7,537 bases of DNA from Paracoccaceae bacterium (GTDB lineage Bacteria; Pseudomonadota; Alphaproteobacteria; Rhodobacterales; Rhodobacteraceae). Position 1 is the stretch's first letter, and each line of letters starts with the position of its first letter. Positions 1-6,143 of this stretch are shown piece by piece. A program made the translations under genes and the position numbers. A model generated the notes under the pieces. It made no database searches and was not told the DNA's origin. It worked only from the letters and a program-made list of their open reading frames with translations. The DNA is taken from positions 1 through 7,537 of the forward strand of contig DAOUQK010000176.1 of NCBI GenBank assembly GCA_030625695.1, written 5' to 3'.

Positions 1-1001
1 TTAGCGGTTGAAGCCATATCCAGCTTGCGGGCACTGGACAGATCCAGCGTCCAACCGGTCAGAATACCGTTTTCAACGATGGCGCGGCGTTTGGTGGGCA
101 ACCCTTCGGCGTCAAACAGACGGGAACCGCCAATTCGTGGGCGGTGCGGGTCTTCGATCAGGGACAGGGCGTCGGGCAGAACCGGCTTGCCCAGCAGATC
201 CATCAACCACGATGACCCGCGTGCCACCGACGCACCATTCGCCGCCGACACCAGATGGCCGATAAGCGATGAGGATATGCGTTCGTCAAACAGCACCGGC
301 CAGGTGCCGGTCGCCGGTTTGCGTGCGCCCAACCGCTCAACGGCACGCATCGCCGCCCGGGTGCCGATATCATCTGCCGACCGCAAGTCGGCCTGAAACA
401 CCCGCGAATCACCATCATAATCCCGTTCCATGCCACTTCCGGTGCCGCCAATGGCAACGCACGAGATCGAGCGGCTGGTACGGCTATACCCGCCCGAGAA
501 TCCGTTGCTGGCGGCAAGGTGGACTTTGGACTCGCCGTAAGACGCACTTGCCGCCTGAACCTGCGACACGCCATCAATTGCCATCGCCGCCGCTTCGGCT
601 CTCAAAGCGTCCTGTTGCAGAGTATCCGGCGATGGTTCTGACGTCGGGTCGGCCAGCTCCAACGATGCGCAGTCGCGGTTGATGGCAAGCTGTGCCGCGT
701 CAGCCAACCCGGCAAACGGATCATCCAACGCCTCTCTCGCCATAGCGACGGCACGTTCAGCCATCTTGGCAAGCGCATCAGGACGACCATCTGAGGTCGA
801 GACAATCGCCTGTTTCTGACCCAGAAGCACACGCAATCCTAGGTCGGTGGATTCCGAACGTTCCGCATGTTCCAAAGCCCCAGCGCGTATGTCGATAGAA
901 ACCGACCGCCCGGTAACAACAATAACGTCTGCCGCATCCGCCCCGGCGCTTTGGGCCGCGTCCAGCAGGGCCTGACACAGATCATCCGGCGATAAAGTCA
1001 T
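1..1001 (-). CDS. pmbA: PmbA/TldE, TldD-type metalloprotease partner subunit (3' end outside window)
   Basis: The frame opens at an ATG at 999-1001 and stays open to the left edge, giving 333 visible residues of a family usually near 450; about 110 C-terminal residues are missing. PmbA/TldE pairs with TldD to form a cytosolic protease that trims unfolded peptides, known in E. coli for microcin B17 maturation and CcdA turnover. Family features seen are a SNGFSG segment (about 165-170), a GHLV...GASVARGSSWL stretch (248-265) and a GLPTKRRAIVENGILTGW stretch (300-317). The first of these lies where TldD carries its zinc-binding HExxxH; that motif is absent here, which marks the gene as TldE rather than TldD. 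An AGAGGA ribosome-binding site lies about 6 nt before the ATG. The TTA at bases 1-3 is out of frame and is not the stop. No TldD gene is visible. Confidence 0.92.
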   Translation of the reverse strand, partial: MTLSPDDLCQALLDAAQSAGADAADVIVVTGRSVSIDIRAGALEHAERSESTDLGLRVLLGQKQAIVSTSDGRPDALAKMAERAVAMAREALDDPFAGLADAAQLAINRDCASLELADPTSEPSPDTLQQDALRAEAAAMAIDGVSQVQAASASYGESKVHLAASNGFSGGYSRTSRSISCVAIGGTGSGMERDYDGDSRVFQADLRSADDIGTRAAMRAVERLGARKPATGTWPVLFDERISSSLIGHLVSAANGASVARGSSWLMDLLGKPVLPDALSLIEDPHRPRIGGSRLFDAEGLPTKRRAIVENGILTGWTLDLSSARKLDMASTA

Positions 1002-1095
1002 GAACATCCTCTGCGATAGCTTTCAACAAGGCAGGTACCTTTGGCCATCCCGGCTCGCAAGGGGGCATGTTGAATTACAGACCTGTCAAAAATCC

Positions 1096-1169
1096 GTAGG
1101 GTGGGTTTTTTAACCCACCATCCCACCCCAAAATGAATCACCAAAGATGGGTTAAAAACCCATCCCACC
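1096..1169. repeat. REP/BIME-like pair of palindromic hairpins with GTAG foot
   Basis: Two short palindromes lie 26 nt apart. The first is a perfect 8-bp stem, GGTGGGTT (1100-1107) with AACCCACC (1112-1119), around a TTTT loop, preceded directly by GTAG (1096-1099). The second is GATGGGTT (1146-1153) with AACCCATC (1157-1164), around an AAA loop. Both are followed by CCATCCCACC (1118-1127 and 1160-1169). The arms are also reverse complements of each other, so the unit could fold as one larger imperfect cruciform. GTAG next to a short palindrome is the known signature of REP sequences mobilised by RAYT (TnpA-REP) Y1-type transposases. No transposase is present here, so this would be a non-autonomous copy. 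Placing it in that class is inference from structure. Confidence 0.65.
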
Positions 1170-1187
1170 AGCCCAACGAAGGGTCGG

Positions 1188-1225
1188 CAAAAACGCTCAA
1201 AGGGCCACGAAAACGCAGCCCTTTG
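1188..1225 (-). terminator. Intrinsic terminator of the DUF2125-type gene
   Basis: Read on the minus strand, CAAAGGGC (1225-1218) pairs perfectly with GCCCTTTG (1205-1198). Two more CG pairs close an internal TTTT loop, and a short TTTTT run follows after AGCG. It begins 32 nt beyond the stop of the leftward gene at 1258, the expected place for its terminator. The T-run is 4 nt from the stem and short, so efficiency is uncertain. Confidence 0.7.
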
Positions 1226-1257
1226 ATTGTCAAATGCAAATCCAGTAGGCCCACACC

Positions 1258-2772
1258 TTACTTTATGCGTTGCCCATTGGCCGAAATGCTGCCGTCCTCA
1301 CCGATCTCAATCTTTGAAACCAGTGAATCTTCGCCTTCACCCGGAACCGCCAGCATGCCCATCATCATCCGTGCTGGCATGGCTTCGGCCTCGGCCATCA
1401 GCCCCATCTCGATCAGCTTGCCCATCACGGTATTGGCGCCATTCAATTGCAGGTCTGCAACGCCCGCCGGGGCAGGCATGCCACCAAACGTCTCCAGGTC
1501 GGCGTTGTTAAAGGTGAAATCGCCGGTTCCGCTAAGTTTTGCCCCAACCGCCGAAACCAAAAGCTGTTTGATGGTCAGCGCATGAATTTCGCCCGGAGGG
1601 CCATTGAGGTTTTCGATCACTTCCGGGTTCATCAAGTTTGCCAGGACTTTGACCTTGCCAGTCAAGTCAACAATGACCGAGGCAGGATCGCGCGGCAAAA
1701 TCGCCCCAGGGTCAACCATACCCCAGATCATGTCCGAGGTAACGAAATCACCCAGCCTGACCGACAAAGCAAAGTCCTGCTTTTCATCTGACACGCCAAT
1801 TGGCACATCAAGGTTAAAGCCAATCTCGGACATCTCGGTCGAAACCGGGAACGGCAGTTGGTTGGTTGTCACGTTGATCGAGATGCCTTTTTGCCCAAGA
1901 TCATATGCCAAATGCTGGCTGTTCATCGCAACACCCAGACGCCCGCCTTGCGACGAGGTTGTCATGGTGAAATTTTCACCATCGCCAACTGCATTCATGT
2001 TGGAATTGCCAGACGCGTATTTAAACGCGCCATCAAAGGCAAAACCGGCATCCAGCATCGCCGCGAAATCGCCCGAGTTCATATTCGACGGAATCACACC
2101 TTCCCCCGAAAAGGTCAGATCGACCATGGACCCTGTGAACGTCCCGCCGTCATCTGCTTTCGGGTCATCAAAAGCCGCGTCATAGGTCAGCGAATCCATG
2201 CTCACCGCTTGGGTGTATTCCCGTACATCGCCGGTTTTAACGTGCGATTTGGTTTTGACATTGGTCAGGGTCATTGCAAAACGTGCCACCTCAGGTGGCA
2301 ATGCCGTGCCCTCAAAAATGATGGACGCCAGGGTAATTCCAACCTGAGACGCTGAATACTCATAGTTGATATCGCCCGGATTGCCCGAGACAGTCATCGA
2401 ATGACCGCTTTGGGTATAGTTGACGGTCACGTCCACTTCCTCGCTGCCATCTTTGCCAGAAACGTGGACTGGCATGGTGCTTGGCATGTTGACCGTGACG
2501 GTGCCATCGCTGTTGCCGACAAATTCCAGCGAATTCATGGTAAAGGCGATCGTGCCCTCAGCCTCCGGCATGGCAATCGACATCGACAGGTCAGAGATCG
2601 TCAGCGTGTCACCCGACTGGCTTTCGCTGCCCGAAACGTCATAGCCAACACTGGCCATATAGCCCTTCCAGTCGGACCAGACATCCTGCCCCGTCACATC
2701 TGCCGAGGCGAATTGCGCGGTTGTCGACAATAGTACCGCAGCAACCAAGCCACGTTTGAAATGTACTCTCAT
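1258..2772 (-). CDS. DUF2125-type exported protein of unknown function
   Basis: The 504-residue product has a clear signal peptide: a basic start (MRVHFKR), a hydrophobic core (LVAAVLL) and an ASA cleavage motif at 22-24, so it is probably periplasmic or envelope-associated. There is no lipobox and no cysteine anywhere. The mature part is rich in Ser, Thr, Gly and Asp, with many alternating hydrophobic strands, suggesting an extended beta structure. The N-terminal VWSDWKGYM region and the C-terminal GTGDFTFNNADLETFGGMPA and MMMGMLAVPGEGED segments match what I recall of DUF2125 proteins of Rhodobacteraceae. The function of that family is not known to me. The ATG at 2770-2772 is supported by a GGAAGGG ribosome-binding site about 8 nt upstream and by the signal peptide starting at once. 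It is transcribed alone, divergent from the dehydrogenase operon, and has its own terminator. Confidence 0.85.
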   Translation of the reverse strand: MRVHFKRGLVAAVLLSTTAQFASADVTGQDVWSDWKGYMASVGYDVSGSESQSGDTLTISDLSMSIAMPEAEGTIAFTMNSLEFVGNSDGTVTVNMPSTMPVHVSGKDGSEEVDVTVNYTQSGHSMTVSGNPGDINYEYSASQVGITLASIIFEGTALPPEVARFAMTLTNVKTKSHVKTGDVREYTQAVSMDSLTYDAAFDDPKADDGGTFTGSMVDLTFSGEGVIPSNMNSGDFAAMLDAGFAFDGAFKYASGNSNMNAVGDGENFTMTTSSQGGRLGVAMNSQHLAYDLGQKGISINVTTNQLPFPVSTEMSEIGFNLDVPIGVSDEKQDFALSVRLGDFVTSDMIWGMVDPGAILPRDPASVIVDLTGKVKVLANLMNPEVIENLNGPPGEIHALTIKQLLVSAVGAKLSGTGDFTFNNADLETFGGMPAPAGVADLQLNGANTVMGKLIEMGLMAEAEAMPARMMMGMLAVPGEGEDSLVSKIEIGEDGSISANGQRIK

Positions 2773-2801
2773 AATATAACCCTTCCGTAATGGTTTATTG
2801 G

Positions 2802-2825
2802 CCCATGTTCTGCCCCATATTCTGC
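2802..2825. repeat. Tandem 12-bp direct repeat in the divergent promoter region
   Basis: CCCATGTTCTGC (2802-2813) is followed immediately by CCCATATTCTGC (2814-2825), two abutting copies differing at one base. They lie 30 nt upstream of the DUF2125-type start codon and overlap the candidate -10 and transcription start. Two binding sites about one helical turn apart would suit a regulator acting on one or both divergent units, but two copies can also arise by chance or slippage, and no regulator gene is nearby. Confidence 0.5.
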
Positions 2826-2845
2826 CGCTGTGGCCATATCGTCAA
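2816..2845 (-). promoter_or_regulatory. Candidate sigma-70-type promoter for the DUF2125-type gene
   Basis: On the minus strand TTGACG (2845-2840, five of six to consensus) is followed after 18 nt by AATATG (2821-2816), a weak -10 matching three of six. Transcription would begin near 2809 and leave a leader of about 37 nt before the ATG at 2772. The -35 is good and the -10 is poor, so this is only a candidate. The -10 falls within the 12-bp tandem repeat. Confidence 0.35.
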
Positions 2846-2902
2846 GGGGCAGGGCTGGACCAATCTCTCACGCCACAGTACCACAGGTGGGCACATGGAT
2901 TT

Positions 2903-2908
2903 GAGGGG
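2903..2908 (+). promoter_or_regulatory. Shine-Dalgarno site that decides the dehydrogenase start
   Basis: GAGGGG lies 9 nt before the GTG at 2918-2920. The ATG six codons later (2936-2938) has no comparable purine tract before it. The site therefore favours the GTG start and a 253-residue product. Confidence 0.6.
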
Positions 2909-2917
2909 AATTTTGCA

Positions 2918-3679
2918 GTGATTGCTTCAGTGGATATGACAGGTAAGACCGTTCTGATCACCGGCGCCAGCCGTGGCATCGGCGCCGAGGCCGCGCGGGT
3001 TTTCGCCGCTGCCGGGGCAAATGTGGTCCTGACGGCGCGCAGCGGCGGGGCGATCAAGGCGCTGGCAGAGGAAATTGGCCCGTCTGCACTGGCTGTGGCT
3101 TGCGATGTTGCCAGTTACGCTCAGGTCGAAGCGGCAGTTGCCCACGCGGTGGGGCACTTTGGCTCTTTGGATGTGCTGATCGGCAATGCCGGTGTGATTG
3201 AACCAATCTCGCACATGTTTTCTGCCGACCCCGCAGGCTGGGGTGAGGCAATAGACATCAACCTCAAAGGTGCTTTTCACGGTATGCGCGCCGCTTTGCC
3301 GGTGATGCAGGCCGCTGGCGGTGGCACCATCCTGACGCTAAGTTCCGGTGCTGCCCACAGTCCGATCGAAGCCTGGAGCCATTATTGCGCGTCCAAGGCC
3401 GGAGCGGCGATGCTGACCGCCTGCCTGGACAAAGAAACGCGCGATCAGGGGATTCGGGCGATGGGCCTAAGCCCCGGCACCGTGGCGACGCAAATGCAGC
3501 GGGAAATCAAAGCGTCCGGCATCAATCCGATCAGCAAGCTGGAGTGGGAAGATCACGTGCCTGCAGATTGGCCTGCGCGCGCATTGTTATGGATGTGTTC
3601 GCCGGATGCGGACGACTACATCGGCACAGAAGTATCCCTGCGCGATGAGGTCGTGCTTAAGCGGGCCGGCCTAAAGTGA
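2918..3679 (+). CDS. Short-chain dehydrogenase/reductase (SDR family)
   Basis: A classical SDR of 253 residues, the usual length, expected to be a cytosolic NAD(P)(H)-dependent oxidoreductase acting on an alcohol/ketone pair. Seen in order: the Rossmann nucleotide-binding motif TGASRGIG (15-22), CDV (62-64) contacting the adenine, NAG (90-92), active-site Asn115, catalytic Ser143, Tyr156 and Lys160 in YCASK, and the SPG motif (185-187). All members of the Asn-Ser-Tyr-Lys tetrad are present, so the enzyme should be active. Arg41 just after the second strand hints at NADP(H) preference, which is inference. The GTG start is chosen for its ribosome-binding site; ATG at 2936 would shorten it by six residues. 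It is the first gene of a three-gene operon, and its TGA overlaps the GTG of the next gene. The substrate is unknown. Confidence 0.94.
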   Translation: MIASVDMTGKTVLITGASRGIGAEAARVFAAAGANVVLTARSGGAIKALAEEIGPSALAVACDVASYAQVEAAVAHAVGHFGSLDVLIGNAGVIEPISHMFSADPAGWGEAIDINLKGAFHGMRAALPVMQAAGGGTILTLSSGAAHSPIEAWSHYCASKAGAAMLTACLDKETRDQGIRAMGLSPGTVATQMQREIKASGINPISKLEWEDHVPADWPARALLWMCSPDADDYIGTEVSLRDEVVLKRAGLK

Positions 3680-4284
3680 TCCAGCTTAACAAAGATAACG
3701 GCCAATGGACGGTAACGATTGACCGCCCCGAAAAGGCCAATTCGCTGACCGCTGCGATGCTGGGCGATCTGGTTGATATCGCCCGTTCGGCACAGGACGC
3801 ACGCGCATTGATTCTGACCGGAACGGGCCGGGTATTCAGTGCCGGCGCCGATCTGGAAGAGGCCAAGGCCGGATTGGCAACGTCCGGGTTGTGGGAACAA
3901 TTGTCAGGCGCAATTGCCGACCTGCCCGGCCTGACTGTGGCCGCCCTGAACGGCACACTGGCGGGCGGCGCGATGGGCATGGCATTGGCCTGTGATCTGC
4001 GCATCGCGGTGCCGGGGGCCAAAGTGTTTTATCCGGTGATGAAACTGGGGTTTCTACCACAACCGTCTGATCCGGGGCGCATGGCGGCCCTGATCGGCCC
4101 GGCCCGAACCAAGCTAATCCTGATGGGCGGGCAGAAAATTACCGCGGATGAGGCATTGGCGTTTGGCCTGATCGACCGGATCGTTGAACCGGATGACTTG
4201 CTGACCACGGCCCGCGATCTTGTGGCCGATACCCTGGCGGCAAAGCCCGAAATCGCCCGTGGCATCAAGGATCTGTGCAGATGA
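3676..4284 (+). CDS. Short crotonase-fold (enoyl-CoA hydratase/isomerase family) protein lacking both catalytic glutamates
   Basis: A 202-residue member of the crotonase superfamily, whose enzymes bind acyl-CoA thioesters and stabilise an enolate in an oxyanion hole. Visible are IDRPEKANSL near the N-terminus, the first oxyanion segment FSAGADL (54-60) and the second NGTLAGGAMG (92-101) followed by ACDLRIA. The family is usually about 255-260 residues; here the C-terminal helical region is missing, although the frame ends in a normal TGA. Aligned by eye with rat mitochondrial enoyl-CoA hydratase, the positions of Glu144 and Glu164 are Gly101 and Val121, so ordinary hydration is unlikely. Another CoA-thioester reaction or a binding role remains possible. 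The GTG start shares GTGA with the stop of the dehydrogenase and has no strong ribosome-binding site, which suggests translational coupling. Family assignment is firm; function is unknown. Confidence 0.9.
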   Translation: MIQLNKDNGQWTVTIDRPEKANSLTAAMLGDLVDIARSAQDARALILTGTGRVFSAGADLEEAKAGLATSGLWEQLSGAIADLPGLTVAALNGTLAGGAMGMALACDLRIAVPGAKVFYPVMKLGFLPQPSDPGRMAALIGPARTKLILMGGQKITADEALAFGLIDRIVEPDDLLTTARDLVADTLAAKPEIARGIKDLCR

Positions 4285-5489
4285 GTTCCGAATCAAAAGA
4301 GTCGGGCCAAGCACTGGTCATCGGCGCAGGGCCTGCCGGGTTGATGGCCGCCGAGGAACTGGCGCGCGCCGGGCTCAAAGTGACCGTGGCCGAGGCCAAG
4401 CCCACAGTCGGGCGCAAATTCCTGATGGCCGGAAAATCGGGGCTGAACCTGACCAAAGACGAACCGTTAAAGGTGCTTCTGGCCGCTTACGCCGAAGCCG
4501 CACCATGGTTGCAACCGATGATCAAAGCATTTGACGCGCAGGCCATTCAGGACTGGGCCCGCGCGCTTGATCAAGAGGTATTCACCGGCTCGACTGGGCG
4601 GGTATTTCCCAAGGCAATGAAGGCATCACCCTTGCTGCGTGCCTGGTTACGACGGTTGGACGAATTGGGGGTCAAGTTTTCCACTCGCTGGCGCTGGACC
4701 GGGTGGAGCGATGGGGTCGCCCAATTTGAAACCCCCGACGGCAGCCGTGAAATTGCCGCTGATGTGACCATTCTGGCGCTGGGCGGCGCGTCCTGGGCGC
4801 GTCTTGGCTCGGACGGCGAATGGCATGGAATTCTGGCCGCGCAGGGCGTCGATCTGGCCGCGTTTGCGCCAGCCAACGCCGGGGTGCGGGTTTTATGGTC
4901 GCCGCATATGGCGCAGGTTCTGGGACAGCCATTGAAGAATGTGGCGTTCACGGCGGGCCCTTATGTTTCGCGCGGCGAAGCGGTTATTTCCCGGCAAGGG
5001 CTGGAAGGCGGCGGCATCTATTCCGTCAGCCGAGGTGTCCGCGAAGGTCACGCCCTAAGTGTCGATCTGTTCCCGGATCAAAGTCTCGAACAGATAACCA
5101 CCCGCCTTACCCGCCCACGCGGCAAGACCAGCCTGTCCAACCACCTGCGCAAGGTTCTGAAACCCGGAGCCGCTCGCATGGCTTTGTTGAATGAATTTGG
5201 CCGACCTTTGCCGTCGGACCCCGCAGCCTTGGCTGCAATGATCAAGACGCTGCCAGTTACGCACACCGGATTGGCCCCACTGGATCAGGCCATCTCGACC
5301 GCTGGCGGGGTAACGCGCTCGGCACTGGACGATGGTCTGATGCTCACGGCAATGCCAGGCGTATTCTGCGCCGGTGAAATGCTCGACTGGGAGGCCCCGA
5401 CCGGCGGTTATCTGCTAACCGCCTGTCTGGCCACCGGACGCTGGGCTGGACAAGCGGCTGTCCGGCACCTGCAAGGAAAACAACCCTAG
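4281..5489 (+). CDS. HI0933/BaiN-type FAD-dependent oxidoreductase (PP_4765-like flavoprotein)
   Basis: A 402-residue flavoprotein. The N-terminal FAD-binding motif GAGPAG (15-20) is followed by an acidic residue at the end of the second strand (Glu38). GRKFLMAGKSGLNLT (44-58) and TGRVFPKAMKASPLLRAWL (105-123) are typical of the HI0933-like family and, as I recall, of its PP_4765 branch (TIGR03862). STAGGVTRSALDD (339-351) and FCAGEMLDWEAPTGGYLL (362-379) form the C-terminal part of the FAD site. Members include BaiN, named for bile-acid metabolism, but most have no known substrate and none is inferred here. ATG 4281 is chosen because AAGGA lies 9 nt upstream and ATGA overlaps the crotonase stop; a GTG at 4275 would add two residues but sits too close to that site. 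It is the last gene of the operon. Confidence 0.9.
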   Translation: MSSESKESGQALVIGAGPAGLMAAEELARAGLKVTVAEAKPTVGRKFLMAGKSGLNLTKDEPLKVLLAAYAEAAPWLQPMIKAFDAQAIQDWARALDQEVFTGSTGRVFPKAMKASPLLRAWLRRLDELGVKFSTRWRWTGWSDGVAQFETPDGSREIAADVTILALGGASWARLGSDGEWHGILAAQGVDLAAFAPANAGVRVLWSPHMAQVLGQPLKNVAFTAGPYVSRGEAVISRQGLEGGGIYSVSRGVREGHALSVDLFPDQSLEQITTRLTRPRGKTSLSNHLRKVLKPGAARMALLNEFGRPLPSDPAALAAMIKTLPVTHTGLAPLDQAISTAGGVTRSALDDGLMLTAMPGVFCAGEMLDWEAPTGGYLLTACLATGRWAGQAAVRHLQGKQP

Positions 5490-5500
5490 TCTGGGTTGTT
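5477..5500 (-). terminator. Hairpin over the shared stop codons; candidate terminator of the GST gene
   Basis: AACAACCC (5479-5486) pairs perfectly with GGGTTGTT (5493-5500) around the six-base loop TAGTCT. On the minus strand the stem runs into four T's (5480-5477), two of them shared with the stem, then CC, so it could be a weak intrinsic terminator for the leftward GST gene. On the plus strand no T-run follows. The stem contains the last codons of both convergent genes. Confidence 0.5.
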
Positions 5501-6079
5501 AGCGCGTACCCTTTTGTACCCGTCGCGTTCCCGCATCATTTTCGCATAGTCCTGCATTTTATCGTTATCCACCGGGAATTTGGCGGATGTGGCCCAGTTC
5601 ATACAGTGAACGCACAAGATATCGGCAATGGTCATTGTCTCGCCCATCAAAAACGGGCCCTCAAGGCGGTCGGCAAGGCGGGTTAGATTACGCTCAAACT
5701 CCCACTTCAGGGAATCCCGTACTTCGGGCACGCGTTTGTCTTCGGGCAAGGCAAAGACGTGGCGCGCCCCGGTCCACAAAACCGCGTCCATTTCGTCCAA
5801 AATGGCGTGGGTCAGCGCATCTTGCTGCGCCCGCTCAATGGTTCCGGCGGGAAAGGTCAGCGCGCCATGCTTATCCGCCAGATAAGTGATGATTGCCGTC
5901 GAATCAGTGATCGCCGCGTCCCCATCAACCAGCACAGGAACCTTGCCAGAAGGGCTTACCGCCAAAACTTCCGGGCTGTGTGGCCCGGCCCCGATCAATT
6001 CGTAAGGTTGGCCAATCTCTTCCAGCGTCCACAGAACGCGAAAGGTTCTGGTCGCTACTTTGCCAATGACTTTATACAT
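5486..6079 (-). CDS. Glutathione S-transferase family protein
   Basis: A 197-residue protein with the two-domain GST layout and usual length, expected to be cytosolic and to conjugate or reduce small electrophiles with glutathione. The thioredoxin-like N-terminal half contains TRTFRVLWTLEEIG (10-23), PSGKVPVL (43-50) with the cis-proline at 48, and the TDS motif (58-60) whose Ser60 should hold the gamma-glutamyl end of glutathione. The helical C-terminal half carries the N-capping box Thr150...Asp153 in TIADI. At the start of the first helix, where catalytic Tyr, Ser or Cys usually lies, I see only threonines (Thr10, Thr12), so the catalytic residue is uncertain. A GGAG ribosome-binding site lies about 9 nt before the ATG. 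It lies behind holA, separated by a terminator, and its stop overlaps the convergent flavoprotein stop. Confidence 0.91.
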   Translation of the reverse strand: MYKVIGKVATRTFRVLWTLEEIGQPYELIGAGPHSPEVLAVSPSGKVPVLVDGDAAITDSTAIITYLADKHGALTFPAGTIERAQQDALTHAILDEMDAVLWTGARHVFALPEDKRVPEVRDSLKWEFERNLTRLADRLEGPFLMGETMTIADILCVHCMNWATSAKFPVDNDKMQDYAKMMRERDGYKRVRANNPD

Positions 6080-6105
6080 GGGTGGTTCTCCGGTTTGGTA
6101 TTTTC

Positions 6106-6130
6106 AAAAGATTGGCCGTGCTGCGGCCAA
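6106..6130 (-). terminator. Intrinsic terminator after holA
   Basis: On the minus strand TTGGCCG (6130-6124), loop CAGCA, then CGGCCAA (6118-6112) form a perfect, GC-rich 7-bp stem followed by TCTTTT. It starts 13 nt after the holA stop. It would end the lptE-holA transcript before the GST gene, implying that the latter has its own promoter or depends on read-through. Confidence 0.7.
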
Positions 6131-6143
6131 GGTCAAGCGGTGA

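Noticed and set aside
1..3. TTA at the left edge, which reads TAA on the minus strand
   Set aside because: It is out of frame with pmbA. The pmbA frame reads GCT at 5-3 and continues as AA at 2-1, so the gene runs off the window.
1061..1089. Perfect -35-like TTGACA (1089-1084, minus strand) upstream of pmbA
   Set aside because: At 16-18 nt spacing the next hexamers are runs such as GCCCCC, with no usable -10, so a promoter here is not supported.
1096..1169. The two hairpins as intrinsic terminators or a CRISPR array
   Set aside because: The second stem has no T-run after it on either strand, and the T-run of the first hairpin is its loop. A terminator with better form lies at 1188-1225. There are too few repeats and no spacer structure for CRISPR.
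1604..2185. Open frame on the plus strand opposite the DUF2125-type gene
   Set aside because: The opposite frame has a signal peptide, ribosome-binding site and family features, and this one has none. It is a shadow.
2798..2917. An N-terminal extension of about 40 residues on the dehydrogenase from an upstream TTG
   Set aside because: The Rossmann motif would then lie far from the N-terminus, the extension looks unlike SDR sequence, and it would run over the promoter region. The GTG at 2918 has a good ribosome-binding site.
3676..4284. The crotonase gene as a pseudogene because it is short
   Set aside because: It is uninterrupted, has normal start and stop overlaps with both neighbours, and keeps both oxyanion-hole segments. 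Continuing past the stop does not restore a crotonase C-terminus, because the flavoprotein begins there.
6108..6136. TTGACC and AATCTT at 17-nt spacing on the minus strand as a GST promoter
   Set aside because: The -10 matches only three of six and the pair lies across the holA terminator stem, so it is too weak to call.
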